From Thermoplasmata archaeon (GTDB lineage: Archaea > Thermoplasmatota > Thermoplasmata > Halarchaeoplasmatales > Halarchaeoplasmataceae), in assembly GCA_003552585.1 (NCBI GenBank), contig PUNK01000016.1:1-41686 (forward strand): a stretch of 41,686 nucleotides of DNA. Direction: 5' to 3'. Below the pieces are notes generated by a model. The model was not told the DNA's origin. It made no database searches and saw nothing but the letters and a program-made list of their open reading frames with translations. Positions 23,307 to 32,188 of the stretch are shown in pieces. A program made the translations under genes and the position numbers. Position 1 is the first letter of the stretch; each line of letters begins with the position of its first letter.

Positions 23307-24413
23307 TCAGCCTTTTTTTAACTCTTGGGGGAAGTATCTTGCGATCCGATGAGCTACTTCTTCCATATACTCTTCATCTTTTCCTCTGTGTGTTAATTCA
23401 GCGGTCCCTATCCTACTAGCTATATCTATGAAGATATTATTCTTTTCAAGATGTCTGCAGAGATACTCCGTTTTATTTTCAGGTATATCCAAAAATATTT
23501 GGTGTGATTTAGTGTATCCTCTTTCTTTGTACTTCACAGGTATGCCTAGATCATCCAGTGCTTTAGCCAAAGCCTTTGCATTATTAACAACACGTTTTCC
23601 ATACCCTTGGTCGTCGAGTATCTCTTCCATGGCTGCACCTAATGCAGCTATCCTGTTGACATGAGGATTATCTACTAGTCCTATCCCTGTTTCCACATCG
23701 ATGTCAAAAAACTGCCTGAGCCTTTGATGATGATGAGAAGAATTCGTCAATATCAAACCACCTTGAGGCCCATAGAAGGTCTTGTGGGTACTACCTATCA
23801 TTATATCGGCACCTTCATCCATAGGATCCTGAAATTCGCCGCAGGCTATAAGACCAAGGACATGGGATCCATCATAAACACATGTACCATCATCGATCAT
23901 ACCTGATATCTCTTTTACAGGATGAGGAAAAGGTATGTAAGAGGATCCTAGTATCGTCAACTCTACATGTTCTCTCTCGAAGATATCTCTACACCGTTCT
24001 ACATCTATTTCCAGTGTTTCCTCATTGTATGGTATAGACACTCGCTTTCTATGAAATTTTTCAAATCCTAGAGGGTATCCTCCTGCTTCAAAAGGAAGCA
24101 TTGCAACATGGTCATAGGGTTCGGTGAAGGCAAAAAGCACAGCAAGATCGCATACGTTCCCTGATAACGACTCAACGATCACATGTTTAACACCGAAGAG
24201 TTCACGAGCCAAATCTTCTGTCCGAGCTATTATTTCTCTTGCTGGTTCAGTACCTCCATAGAATACTGAATGGTACCTTCCAGCGAGATCTCCTGATAAT
24301 TTCTCTCTGATCTTTGGTGATAGATAATTCTCAGATGCTATCAAGTTTATACCTTCACTTCTTTTCCTTTCGTGGGCTTTAACCAGTTCATCAATTTTTC
24401 TCGACTTCATCAT
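23307..24413 (-). CDS. Serine hydroxymethyltransferase-like PLP enzyme
   Basis: The protein resembles GlyA. INLIASENYLSPKIREKLSGDLAGRYH is the family N-terminal motif, DGSHVLGLIACGEF has the PLP-contact Asp-His, and STHKTFYGPQGG places the PLP lysine at Lys211. However, at about 368 residues it is shorter than canonical SHMT (about 420-430), and several substrate loops differ: VIVESLSGN replaces the usual QPHSGSQAN segment and FYGGTEP replaces the YPGKRYYGG segment. It may be a divergent SHMT adapted to a different pterin, or a related aldolase. ATG 24413 and 24410 follow GAGGT; an in-frame GTG at 24431 is less likely. Confidence 0.78.
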   Translation of the reverse strand: MMKSRKIDELVKAHERKRSEGINLIASENYLSPKIREKLSGDLAGRYHSVFYGGTEPAREIIARTEDLARELFGVKHVIVESLSGNVCDLAVLFAFTEPYDHVAMLPFEAGGYPLGFEKFHRKRVSIPYNEETLEIDVERCRDIFEREHVELTILGSSYIPFPHPVKEISGMIDDGTCVYDGSHVLGLIACGEFQDPMDEGADIMIGSTHKTFYGPQGGLILTNSSHHHQRLRQFFDIDVETGIGLVDNPHVNRIAALGAAMEEILDDQGYGKRVVNNAKALAKALDDLGIPVKYKERGYTKSHQIFLDIPENKTEYLCRHLEKNNIFIDIASRIGTAELTHRGKDEEYMEEVAHRIARYFPQELKKG

Positions 24414-24525
24414 AACTACCTCGATGATCACGTAAATCCTATCCGATCCTATTCACTCGAGTTAAAAGTGTCGACATTATTAGTCTTTGTTGCTGTATTT
24501 TACTATCGTATGGTTGAAAGTTTTA

Positions 24526-25461
24526 TCAAAGTAACAATAAAACAGCGATACTCATGATAAGCAGAGGATATCGAGTGGTGATAAACCATTTTGGCATATT
24601 TTTTGCAGCAAGTTTACACGACCTCTCTAGATCCCCCATCTCTGGTACATCATAGATATCCTTACTCGTTTTCAAAATCAAAAAAGTATTCAGTACACCG
24701 AGGGCGATGAAAACGAAGGTGCTTATTGTTGCATAATAGCTCCACCCTATCATGATCGGTTTCAATAAAACACCTAAAACTGCCAACAAACCACCTATAA
24801 AAGTAAATAAAAATGCGATCCTTATGGTCTTCTCCATGCCTAAAACGTGAGCCCAAGTTTTTATACCTTCTTCATTGTCCTCCTTGTAATCCTCGCACGT
24901 ATTGACTAAAGTAATTCCTTCGTTTAATAAGGCATATCCCACCACAAAAACGAGGATATAGAATGTTATGGTGTTTTGGAAGATGAACCAACCTCCAAGT
25001 ACGGGTAAAGTGTACAATCCGATCAAAACCGGGAAGGGACTCCAAAATCCTTTCTTTTTTACTCTTAATGGCTCTGCGGAGTACATGTATCCAAATAACA
25101 AACCTGAAAGTGCTAGTAATGATGTTATATAATAACCCATAGAGAAGAGATAAAACATCAATAAAAATGCCGCTATCGCTTCAGTGGTGATGATCTTTTT
25201 CACATTGGATTTGCCCAATTCATTAACGGAATGGCTCATGTGTTTTTTATACTTCTCGTCCACCTCTACATCATATAAGCAATTGATGTTGCATGCAAAG
25301 GTTATCAAAAGAAAATACAGGACTATGTATATCAAAGATGGTGGAGAAATGAGTTGTGAAATAGCAGTGCTTCCAAGAATTAATCCAAGTAAAGGATGGG
25401 GGGGAGTTCCAAGCTGTATCTTTGCTCGACTTATGGTAAGAAAGGCTTTCAGTTTGCTCAT
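24526..25461 (-). CDS. UbiA-family prenyltransferase (membrane)
   Basis: This 311-residue integral membrane protein has about eight hydrophobic helices. The two aspartate-rich motifs of UbiA prenyltransferases are present in altered form: NINCLYDVEVDEKYKK (58-73, NDxxDxxxD-like) and NTCEDYKEDNEEG (about 186-198). They bind Mg-diphosphate of an isoprenoid donor. In archaea, family members make digeranylgeranylglyceryl phosphate for ether lipids, or attach prenyl groups to quinones or haem. The first motif has Cys in place of the first Asp (NC instead of ND), so the exact role is uncertain. A clear AAGGAG site lies eight bases before the ATG. Confidence 0.85.
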   Translation of the reverse strand: MSKLKAFLTISRAKIQLGTPPHPLLGLILGSTAISQLISPPSLIYIVLYFLLITFACNINCLYDVEVDEKYKKHMSHSVNELGKSNVKKIITTEAIAAFLLMFYLFSMGYYITSLLALSGLLFGYMYSAEPLRVKKKGFWSPFPVLIGLYTLPVLGGWFIFQNTITFYILVFVVGYALLNEGITLVNTCEDYKEDNEEGIKTWAHVLGMEKTIRIAFLFTFIGGLLAVLGVLLKPIMIGWSYYATISTFVFIALGVLNTFLILKTSKDIYDVPEMGDLERSCKLAAKNMPKWFITTRYPLLIMSIAVLLLL

Positions 25462-25601
25462 GATCTGTACTCCTTATCGAATAGATTAGTAATTAGATCA
25501 TCATTTTTTTTATTGTGTAGATACATCAATACCATCCAGAACAAATAGCCATCTGTTATTTAAGACTATTGATTTAAACAGTTTAGATCTGAAAAAGATG
25601 G

Positions 25602-26492
25602 TCATCCAACATCTTCCTTTCCTTTTATCAATGAATAAAGAACTCTATTCAAGGGAGTAGATACCCCCACCTTCTCACCCACGTCTATAATAGCACCTGT
25701 TATACAATCCACTTCAGTTCTTCTCCTACGCTCTACGTCTTGGAGCATGCTTGAACGATTTTCTGCAGTAGATATGGCGACCTTTTCGGTCTCTTCGACT
25801 GGATCTCCTCCAGGTACATCCACCTCGTGTTCTGCAACCCTTGCCGCCTCCAAGCAAACTTCCTTCATAAGACTACGCAAATAATTTTTATCGATGATGG
25901 CACCGTTTTTCAAACCTGTCAAAGCAGTGATAGGGTTTATCCCAGCATTAATGATGACCTTTTTCCATATGTAACCGTATATGTTGTCGGTGATCTCTGT
26001 TTTAATTCCACTATCTGTCAATATACCCGCCATCTCTTCTACACGTTCGTTTATCCCAGTAGGATAAGAACCTATCAAAGTTTCCCCGACCCCAGCATGA
26101 GTAACTAAGCCCGGTTTTTCATACGTTATGCCGTGGGTTGTTACTCCCCCTATAACATTATTCTTGTTTACATAATGTGAAATTATCTCTTCGTTCTTCA
26201 ATCCATTTTGAAGAGATAAGATACAGGTATCGTCCTTGATATGAGATGAAATCATTTTAATAGAATTTTCAGTATCATAAGATTTGGTGCACAAAAGAAC
26301 ATAGAAAACATCGGAAAGAACTGCAGGGTCCGTCGAATAATTCACCTTCGACTTGATCTCACTCATTCCTCTGACCTCCACCTGGTTTAATTCTATATCA
26401 TTTTTACCAAGCAACATGATCTCATTTTTAGAACCGAGAACTCCAGAAAGAAAAGTTCCCAGAGCACCTGGTCCAACGACACCTATCTTCAT
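25602..26492 (-). CDS. panE: 2-dehydropantoate 2-reductase (ketopantoate reductase)
   Basis: This NADPH-dependent reductase converts ketopantoate to pantoate for coenzyme A. MKIGVVGPGALGTFLSG has the GxGxxG nucleotide site (7-12). VFYVLLCTKSYDT and SLQNGLKNEE are typical of the family, and IWKKVIINAGINPITALTGLKNGAI contains the catalytic Lys-Asn region. The C-terminal helical domain ends near VSTPLNRVLYSLIKGKE. The frame opens at GTG 26501, but ATG 26492 gives the standard N-terminus. It begins 28 bases after the stop of the IleRS-like giant on the same strand. The 140-base gap after its stop shows no other gene. Confidence 0.92.
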   Translation of the reverse strand: MKIGVVGPGALGTFLSGVLGSKNEIMLLGKNDIELNQVEVRGMSEIKSKVNYSTDPAVLSDVFYVLLCTKSYDTENSIKMISSHIKDDTCILSLQNGLKNEEIISHYVNKNNVIGGVTTHGITYEKPGLVTHAGVGETLIGSYPTGINERVEEMAGILTDSGIKTEITDNIYGYIWKKVIINAGINPITALTGLKNGAIIDKNYLRSLMKEVCLEAARVAEHEVDVPGGDPVEETEKVAISTAENRSSMLQDVERRRRTEVDCITGAIIDVGEKVGVSTPLNRVLYSLIKGKEDVG

Positions 26493-26520
26493 GAATACCA
26501 CGTTTTTAGTATATTTTCAT

Positions 26521-29500
26521 TCAAGGCTTTAATACATTATCCACTTCGCTTTCGAGTAACTCAAGCTGATATTTTTCTATAGTATTTGGACTAACTGGTA
26601 AGAAAAGTATCGATTCATTTATAGCAACTTGATCTTTCAGAGATTGTATGAGGTGCAGAACTGTTCTAAAGTCATTGTTCGTGATAAGATAATCCATCCC
26701 GTTGATAAGAACGATACCTTTTTCAACCGCTAAAAATTGTTCAATGGTCAAGCTGAATTTTTCAAGATTTTTAGGCCTCACTGTATTCTCTCTATCTACA
26801 TTTGATAACCATATCATTTTTGTTTCTTTCAATCCGTGATTTTTCCTCACCTTCTCAGGGTATTGACGTGTAACCAGTAATCCTTTCATTCCCTTATTTA
26901 CGATCTCTTTGAAAAGTTTCATCGAGAACACATCTTTTTTCTCTATTATCAGATATGTGTTTCCACGTATTATTCCCTCTGGCATGTCTTCATCTTCAAT
27001 TTTAACTTTCTCTTCAACACCTTCTTCTTGTATGGTTTCTTTCGGTATTTTTTTAGGTGGTTGGATTTCTTTAAGATCAAGATCGAATATCTTTTTAATG
27101 TTTCTTATAAGGGATTCTGCCTGTTCTACCTTGATATCATTGTCCCTCGAAAGTTGTTCAGTATCAGTGGATATGATTTTTTCAGGATCATCATATCCCC
27201 TTTCGCAGATATTTTTTGCCATACCATGGTCTATCCCTTCTACACTCTGAATCGCTTCGATCAACTTATCTTTTTGGAGGCTTTTCTCTTCATCCTTCTT
27301 TTCTATCTCACCCAATTCGCCACCCTTCTCTTTTACTACCTGAACTATGCGTCTTGCTAAACTTCTTTTTATGAAAGAGAAGGAAGATAATTCGGAAACA
27401 GAAGCGTTTTTCAACTTATCAAGGTTAGTATATCCCTTCTCATAAAGATTTTCTGCAAGCTTCCTACTCATACCTGGTATCGATTCATAGATATCGATCA
27501 ACCTCGAACGATACAATGGGAGTATCCCAAGTTGAACAGGTTCTCCGTTGACATCCCATTCAAGAACTAAATCTGCTTCCTCCATGAATTCGGGCCCTAT
27601 GTGTATTTCTCGTCCACTCAACTCCTCTAAAATAAAATCCTCATGTCTCTCTACTGCTTTTAATATGTCTTCTGCAGCACTCACAAATATTTCAACTTCG
27701 TCAGCCTTATAAAGATCCAGTTCAGAACGCATCGCTTTTAATCTAAACATGATATCTTTCACTGTCTGTAAGTACCATAGTTTAGGATCTACAGCCATAT
27801 CTAGATATATATTTCCGAATTCATGTTCGATCTCTACATACCCAGGAGGCACCTCTCTTTCAAAAGTCACCATTTCGGGCTGGATCTCGACCAAGTTCCC
27901 CTCGATACCCAATTTATAATCACCTTTGTCTATACCTTTTTTGATCTCTTTTGCCTCTCTTTTCTTCAACATCAATGAGATCCTACTTACCCACTGTCGG
28001 TATGCTTTACCTATAGCCTTCCTGTTAGGATGAACCTTCAAAATCATCTCGTCCCACTCTTCTTCAGGAGGGACCAGTTCTATATCTTCGATCCGTGCTG
28101 TTGTTTTGACAACTTCACTGTAATCTTGAACTAATTCTAAGCCCCTTAGATCTTTTGCATCCAGTATTATCCTTTTCAATGGCCACTTTTCGGGCATATC
28201 GTAATTTCTCTTACCTTGGAAGATCATTTCTATCAATTCACGAACATCTTTCATCTCATCTTCTATTTCTCTATCTATAAGCATCCTGTTGATCTTTGGC
28301 CATTCAGAGACATGTATACTTTCACTCTTAGGTTCCATATTCTGGTATATCATTTCACATAGATGTGGTGTTATCGGGAAGAGCAATTTTGATACTGATA
28401 CCAGGCAAACATGTAAAACTTTGAGGGTTGCTAAGATATCCTTTTGATCATCAGATCCTAACCTTCTTCGAGCAAGTCGAACGTAAAATTGAGCGATATC
28501 TTCCATAACGAATTTTCTGATTTCTTCGATCACATGATGAAATTCCACCTTAGCATAATCATTTTTCAGTAAAATCTTTAGATTTTCAAGCTGGGAAAGG
28601 AGCCATTTATCTTCTATGGATAAATAATCTCCTAATAATTCTATCGTTACCTCATCTGGGTTAAAATTGGAGTACACCATGTGATCTTTTGTAAAAGAAT
28701 ACACGTTCCAAAGAACCCTCAGTAAAGTAGGAGGGCTTTCAAATAGGTCTGAAGTTATAGTAATTTTATCCCATATCGGTCGATCCGATAGGAGTTCTAA
28801 ACGGAGTGAATCTATTCCGAAATTACGTGGTATATCGTCTATCTTGATATCCCTAAAATTTATATCGGCCATGCCCAAGAGCAACTTAGATGTTGGCCTG
28901 TTGAAAAGAAGATGGGATAGGTAAAGGTTAGTATAAGAAACTCCTACCTTTTCATCGATATCCGATAAGAATATATCTGAAGAACCCCACTTTATCCATT
29001 CTTCTTCATTATAGGGATAACCAAGTTGAGCCCATGGAGATATAGAAGCGACGAACAATCTATTTATATTCTTTTCCTCCCAATACATGTATTCTCCACA
29101 CTCTTCACATCTGATCTCAACCCCTTCCATGAAAGTAGGTGCTAAACTGACCTCAGGAGCATTTTCGGAATAAGATAACATTTCATCAACAGAACTGAAC
29201 AAAACGGAATTACCACATTCGCAGATCCACATCGGGAATGGGATACCCCAAATTTTTCTATCGGTCAAAGGGATGTCTACAGGTGAATCGGTCCACAGCT
29301 CGTGATCTATCATCCATTCAGGTATAACCTCGATATCGTCTAAGGTTTCCTTTATATCATCTTTCAAATCAGAAGCTTTGAAGAACCATTCACGAGACCT
29401 TTTATGTACAACATCTTTTCCACAATAAGAACATATTTCTTTATCTTTTAAGACGCTGTATTTTCCGAATAAAAGTTTTTCAGATTTCAAAGATGAGACG

Positions 29501-30633
29501 ACTTGACTGCTCGCCTCATGCGTATCCGCACCTGCAAATTCACCTAATTTGTCGTGATCATCCTCAAATACTCCATCTTCTGTCACTGATACATCGATTT
29601 CAGTTCGAGATAATTCGGACAGTTCTTCATCATATGTTTCCAGACCTGGTGCGATAGGGTATATCCCTGTCAGAGTTTCTGGCAGATCTTCAGATAATAC
29701 TACTTTGAAATCTTTATCCTTTTCTTTAATATAAGGCAACCTATCCTCAAGTGGATGGAAATATGTCATCCCTTCCAATCTTTCCGCACTTATTGTTTTG
29801 AGTATATTGTAATCTTCCAGGCCGACGTGATCCATGATCTCTTCCACGTTAGACGAGGTCATCAGTACTTTTTCACCACCATGTTCACCTTTGATGGCAA
29901 CAACACTGAACTCCTCCTTACTATCGACCACTAAACATTCATTTCCAACTATTTGCCAGGGCTTTGATGTTTCCATCAATAGGTATCTACCTCTTCTTTT
30001 TCCCACGGGCACCTTCACGAATAGAACTGATTCATCTGTAGGTTTAATCTTTTTTTCTATATCCGTGAGTGCAGTCCGGCATCTAGAACACCACTGAAGT
30101 AATCTTTCCTCCTCCTCAAGAAATCCTTTTTCATCTATCTGAAATATACTCCACCAGATCGAGTCTATATAGGAAATTTCATCAGTAGTATAAGAATCTG
30201 GTGAAGATTTGGAAATACTTTTGAAAAGAGTACGGTAAGAATCGATCTTATCCTCTGCACTTTTCTTACAGGATTTCATCAGTTTTAATTTATCATCAGT
30301 TTTAAGTACCCTAGTTGGATCTATTTCCTGTAAGTCGAATATCTCTTCTTCTATCCAAGGCATGAACACATCGAAACCAGTTTTTGAACGAACGTCCGCG
30401 CCTAACAAGGTATGATATTTGTACCAGACATCCATTATGATCTCTGAAAATGCTATCTTTGGATCGTGTTCTCTTTTCAACAAGTGTGGAATTTGAGCTA
30501 AATATATCTTTCTAGATTCAGCTCTCTTTCGTTTGATCAATTCTGGAAGATTTAGATCATCCCATAGTTCTTCTACATCTCCTTCTAAGGAAGGTGGATC
30601 GTATTCTGAAGGTTGAAAGGACATATTATCCAT
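26521..30633 (-). CDS. IleRS-derived protein without catalytic motifs, fused to two HhH domains and DUF835
   Basis: The first ~1000 of 1370 residues follow isoleucyl-tRNA synthetase from end to end, but the catalytic motifs are gone. The HIGH site reads PHLLKREHDPKIAFSE (49-64). The KMSKS region (about 590-610) reads INFRDIKIDDIPRNFGIDSLRLELL. In the editing (CP1) domain, TTPWT reads TSKPWQ and HIAPGHG reads PIAPGLE. By contrast, the zinc knuckles (WCSRC, about 180; CSYCGK, about 403; CEECGEY, about 511), IWGIPFPMWICECG (about 463) and the anticodon-binding domain (about 660-790) persist. Two helix-hairpin-helix domains (about 1048-1107 and 1123-1180) and a DUF835 domain (about 1216-1367) follow. 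This argues for a tRNA- or RNA-binding pseudo-enzyme. The true IleRS must lie elsewhere. TATA-like TTTAATATACC lies about 22 bases upstream. Confidence 0.85.
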   Translation of the reverse strand: MDNMSFQPSEYDPPSLEGDVEELWDDLNLPELIKRKRAESRKIYLAQIPHLLKREHDPKIAFSEIIMDVWYKYHTLLGADVRSKTGFDVFMPWIEEEIFDLQEIDPTRVLKTDDKLKLMKSCKKSAEDKIDSYRTLFKSISKSSPDSYTTDEISYIDSIWWSIFQIDEKGFLEEEERLLQWCSRCRTALTDIEKKIKPTDESVLFVKVPVGKRRGRYLLMETSKPWQIVGNECLVVDSKEEFSVVAIKGEHGGEKVLMTSSNVEEIMDHVGLEDYNILKTISAERLEGMTYFHPLEDRLPYIKEKDKDFKVVLSEDLPETLTGIYPIAPGLETYDEELSELSRTEIDVSVTEDGVFEDDHDKLGEFAGADTHEASSQVVSSLKSEKLLFGKYSVLKDKEICSYCGKDVVHKRSREWFFKASDLKDDIKETLDDIEVIPEWMIDHELWTDSPVDIPLTDRKIWGIPFPMWICECGNSVLFSSVDEMLSYSENAPEVSLAPTFMEGVEIRCEECGEYMYWEEKNINRLFVASISPWAQLGYPYNEEEWIKWGSSDIFLSDIDEKVGVSYTNLYLSHLLFNRPTSKLLLGMADINFRDIKIDDIPRNFGIDSLRLELLSDRPIWDKITITSDLFESPPTLLRVLWNVYSFTKDHMVYSNFNPDEVTIELLGDYLSIEDKWLLSQLENLKILLKNDYAKVEFHHVIEEIRKFVMEDIAQFYVRLARRRLGSDDQKDILATLKVLHVCLVSVSKLLFPITPHLCEMIYQNMEPKSESIHVSEWPKINRMLIDREIEDEMKDVRELIEMIFQGKRNYDMPEKWPLKRIILDAKDLRGLELVQDYSEVVKTTARIEDIELVPPEEEWDEMILKVHPNRKAIGKAYRQWVSRISLMLKKREAKEIKKGIDKGDYKLGIEGNLVEIQPEMVTFEREVPPGYVEIEHEFGNIYLDMAVDPKLWYLQTVKDIMFRLKAMRSELDLYKADEVEIFVSAAEDILKAVERHEDFILEELSGREIHIGPEFMEEADLVLEWDVNGEPVQLGILPLYRSRLIDIYESIPGMSRKLAENLYEKGYTNLDKLKNASVSELSSFSFIKRSLARRIVQVVKEKGGELGEIEKKDEEKSLQKDKLIEAIQSVEGIDHGMAKNICERGYDDPEKIISTDTEQLSRDNDIKVEQAESLIRNIKKIFDLDLKEIQPPKKIPKETIQEEGVEEKVKIEDEDMPEGIIRGNTYLIIEKKDVFSMKLFKEIVNKGMKGLLVTRQYPEKVRKNHGLKETKMIWLSNVDRENTVRPKNLEKFSLTIEQFLAVEKGIVLINGMDYLITNNDFRTVLHLIQSLKDQVAINESILFLPVSPNTIEKYQLELLESEVDNVLKP

Positions 30634-30778
30634 AAAACCTAAAGTAAACGGTATATTAAATTAGTTTCCATCAATTCCCAAAAAGATATTGTGATATTGC
30701 AGTGTTCAATCATCTGCTTGAAATACTCTCTATGGATATGACGATCTGTAGGACCATAGTCACGAAGGATTAACCTAT

Positions 30779-32080
30779 TCAAGGACGGTACCTGTTAGGT
30801 GTTCTAGGAAAAGGGATCGCATCACGGATGTGATCGAGATTGCATAACCACATGATAACCCGCTCTATACCTAAACCATAACCTGCGTGTGGAACACTTC
30901 CGTATCTTCTAGTATCCAAGAACCACTCGTAATTACTTGGGTCTTCTCCTTCTTCTTTGAGCCTAGCTATCAACGAATCTACATCCGTTTCCCGAACACT
31001 TCCTCCTATAAGTTCCCCTACGTGGGGAACCATTAGGTCGTAACCAAGTACTTTGGTAGGATCGTTTTCATCTCTTTTCATGTAGAATGCTTTGATTTCT
31101 TTTGGATAGTGGGTTACAAAGACGGGTTTATCGAACAGTGATGTCAGCTTTTTCTCCTCGGGAACACCGAAGTCATCACCGTATATGACTTCCATACCTT
31201 CTTTTTTCAAAAGGTCGATAGCTTCTTCGTAAGTGATCCTTGGGAATGGTCCTTCCAGATTCTCTAGATATTCTACTCCATCTTTGTAGATATTTTCTAG
31301 CTCCTGCCTGTCATCTTCTAAAACCTTTTTAGCGATATGTAACACCAGACCTTCACCTAATTCTATAAGTTCATCATTATCCAACCAAAGTCCTTCAACT
31401 TCTGCATGCCAAAACTCTGTTAGATGCCTTGGTGTTTTAGATTTTTCCGCCCTAAAACTAGGGGCGATCGTGTATATATTACCTAAACCGAATATCGCCG
31501 CTTCAGCATAAAGCTGCCAGCTCTGGGTTAGGTAAACTTCCTCATCAAAGTAATCGACTGGGAACAAAGTTGCACCCCCTTCACAAGCTAAAGGAGTAAT
31601 TATGGGTGATTGGAACTCTTTATACCCTTTAGACCGGAAGAACTCGTGTATCGCTCCGAAAACTGTGGAACGTATCGATAGGATATTCCTCATCCTAGTT
31701 GAGCGAAGCCATAGATGCCTGTTTTCAAGAAGATGCTCGACACTGTGATCCTCTTGGATAGGAAATACATTTGCAGGGTGGACTATTTTCACATCTCTGG
31801 CTCTGACCTCAAAACCATCAGGTGCTCTCTGATCAGAAACGACTTGACCAGTAACTTTTATTGATGATTCTATCAGTAGAGATTTTACTTCTTCAAACCT
31901 ATCCTCTTCCAATTCATCTTTAGCAACGGTGACTTGGACGATACCAGTCGGATCACGCAGATTAAGAAAAACCATATTTCCTATATTTCTTGTCCTGTGT
32001 ATCCATCCACGTAGGTTTACTTTTTTTCCAGTATACTTGTCGTCAAGTACTTCCTTCACATCCATCCAATCTTTGTTCAT
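30779..32080 (-). CDS. asnS: Asparaginyl-tRNA synthetase
   Basis: This class IIb enzyme charges tRNA-Asn. An OB-fold anticodon domain (GKKVNLRGWIHRTRNIGNMVFLNLRDPTGIVQV) precedes the catalytic core. The signature GGATLFPVDYFDEEVYLTQSWQLYAEAAIFGLGNIYTIAPSFRAEKSKTPRHLTEFWH is the AsnRS version of motif 2, and HAGYGLGIERVIMWL with FPRTPNRYRP is motif 3. AspRS is excluded because archaeal AspRS reads QLYKQ and ends with FPRDRRRLTP-like sequence. Direct Asn charging means this organism need not rely on transamidation for Asn-tRNA. A TATA-like CTTTTATCT (32111-32119) lies about 35 bases upstream. Confidence 0.95.
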   Translation of the reverse strand: MNKDWMDVKEVLDDKYTGKKVNLRGWIHRTRNIGNMVFLNLRDPTGIVQVTVAKDELEEDRFEEVKSLLIESSIKVTGQVVSDQRAPDGFEVRARDVKIVHPANVFPIQEDHSVEHLLENRHLWLRSTRMRNILSIRSTVFGAIHEFFRSKGYKEFQSPIITPLACEGGATLFPVDYFDEEVYLTQSWQLYAEAAIFGLGNIYTIAPSFRAEKSKTPRHLTEFWHAEVEGLWLDNDELIELGEGLVLHIAKKVLEDDRQELENIYKDGVEYLENLEGPFPRITYEEAIDLLKKEGMEVIYGDDFGVPEEKKLTSLFDKPVFVTHYPKEIKAFYMKRDENDPTKVLGYDLMVPHVGELIGGSVRETDVDSLIARLKEEGEDPSNYEWFLDTRRYGSVPHAGYGLGIERVIMWLCNLDHIRDAIPFPRTPNRYRP

Positions 32081-32188
32081 TTTTTCACTGAAATCGAGGA
32101 GTGATTTCGAAGATAAAAGTGTTGTGTATTAAATAACTAGAACAGGTAAATGATAAATATTGAGACCTTAATCCTCTTTACGATCAAT
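32081..32188. promoter_or_regulatory. Divergent promoter region asnS/lpdA
   Basis: A minus-strand CTTTTATCT (32111-32119) serves asnS. A plus-strand GTATTAAATAAC (32126-32137) predicts transcription from about 32158, which excludes the in-frame ATG at 32150 and supports ATG 32189 for the dehydrogenase with a leader of about 30 bases. Confidence 0.5.

Noticed and set aside
26521-30633. Annotation as a functional isoleucyl-tRNA synthetase
   Set aside because: HIGH, KMSKS and editing motifs are all replaced, so a simple ileS label would mislead.
30779-32080. Annotation as aspartyl-tRNA synthetase
   Set aside because: The motif 2 region (TQSWQLYAEAAIFGL) and C-terminus (FPRTPNRYRP) match AsnRS, not archaeal AspRS.
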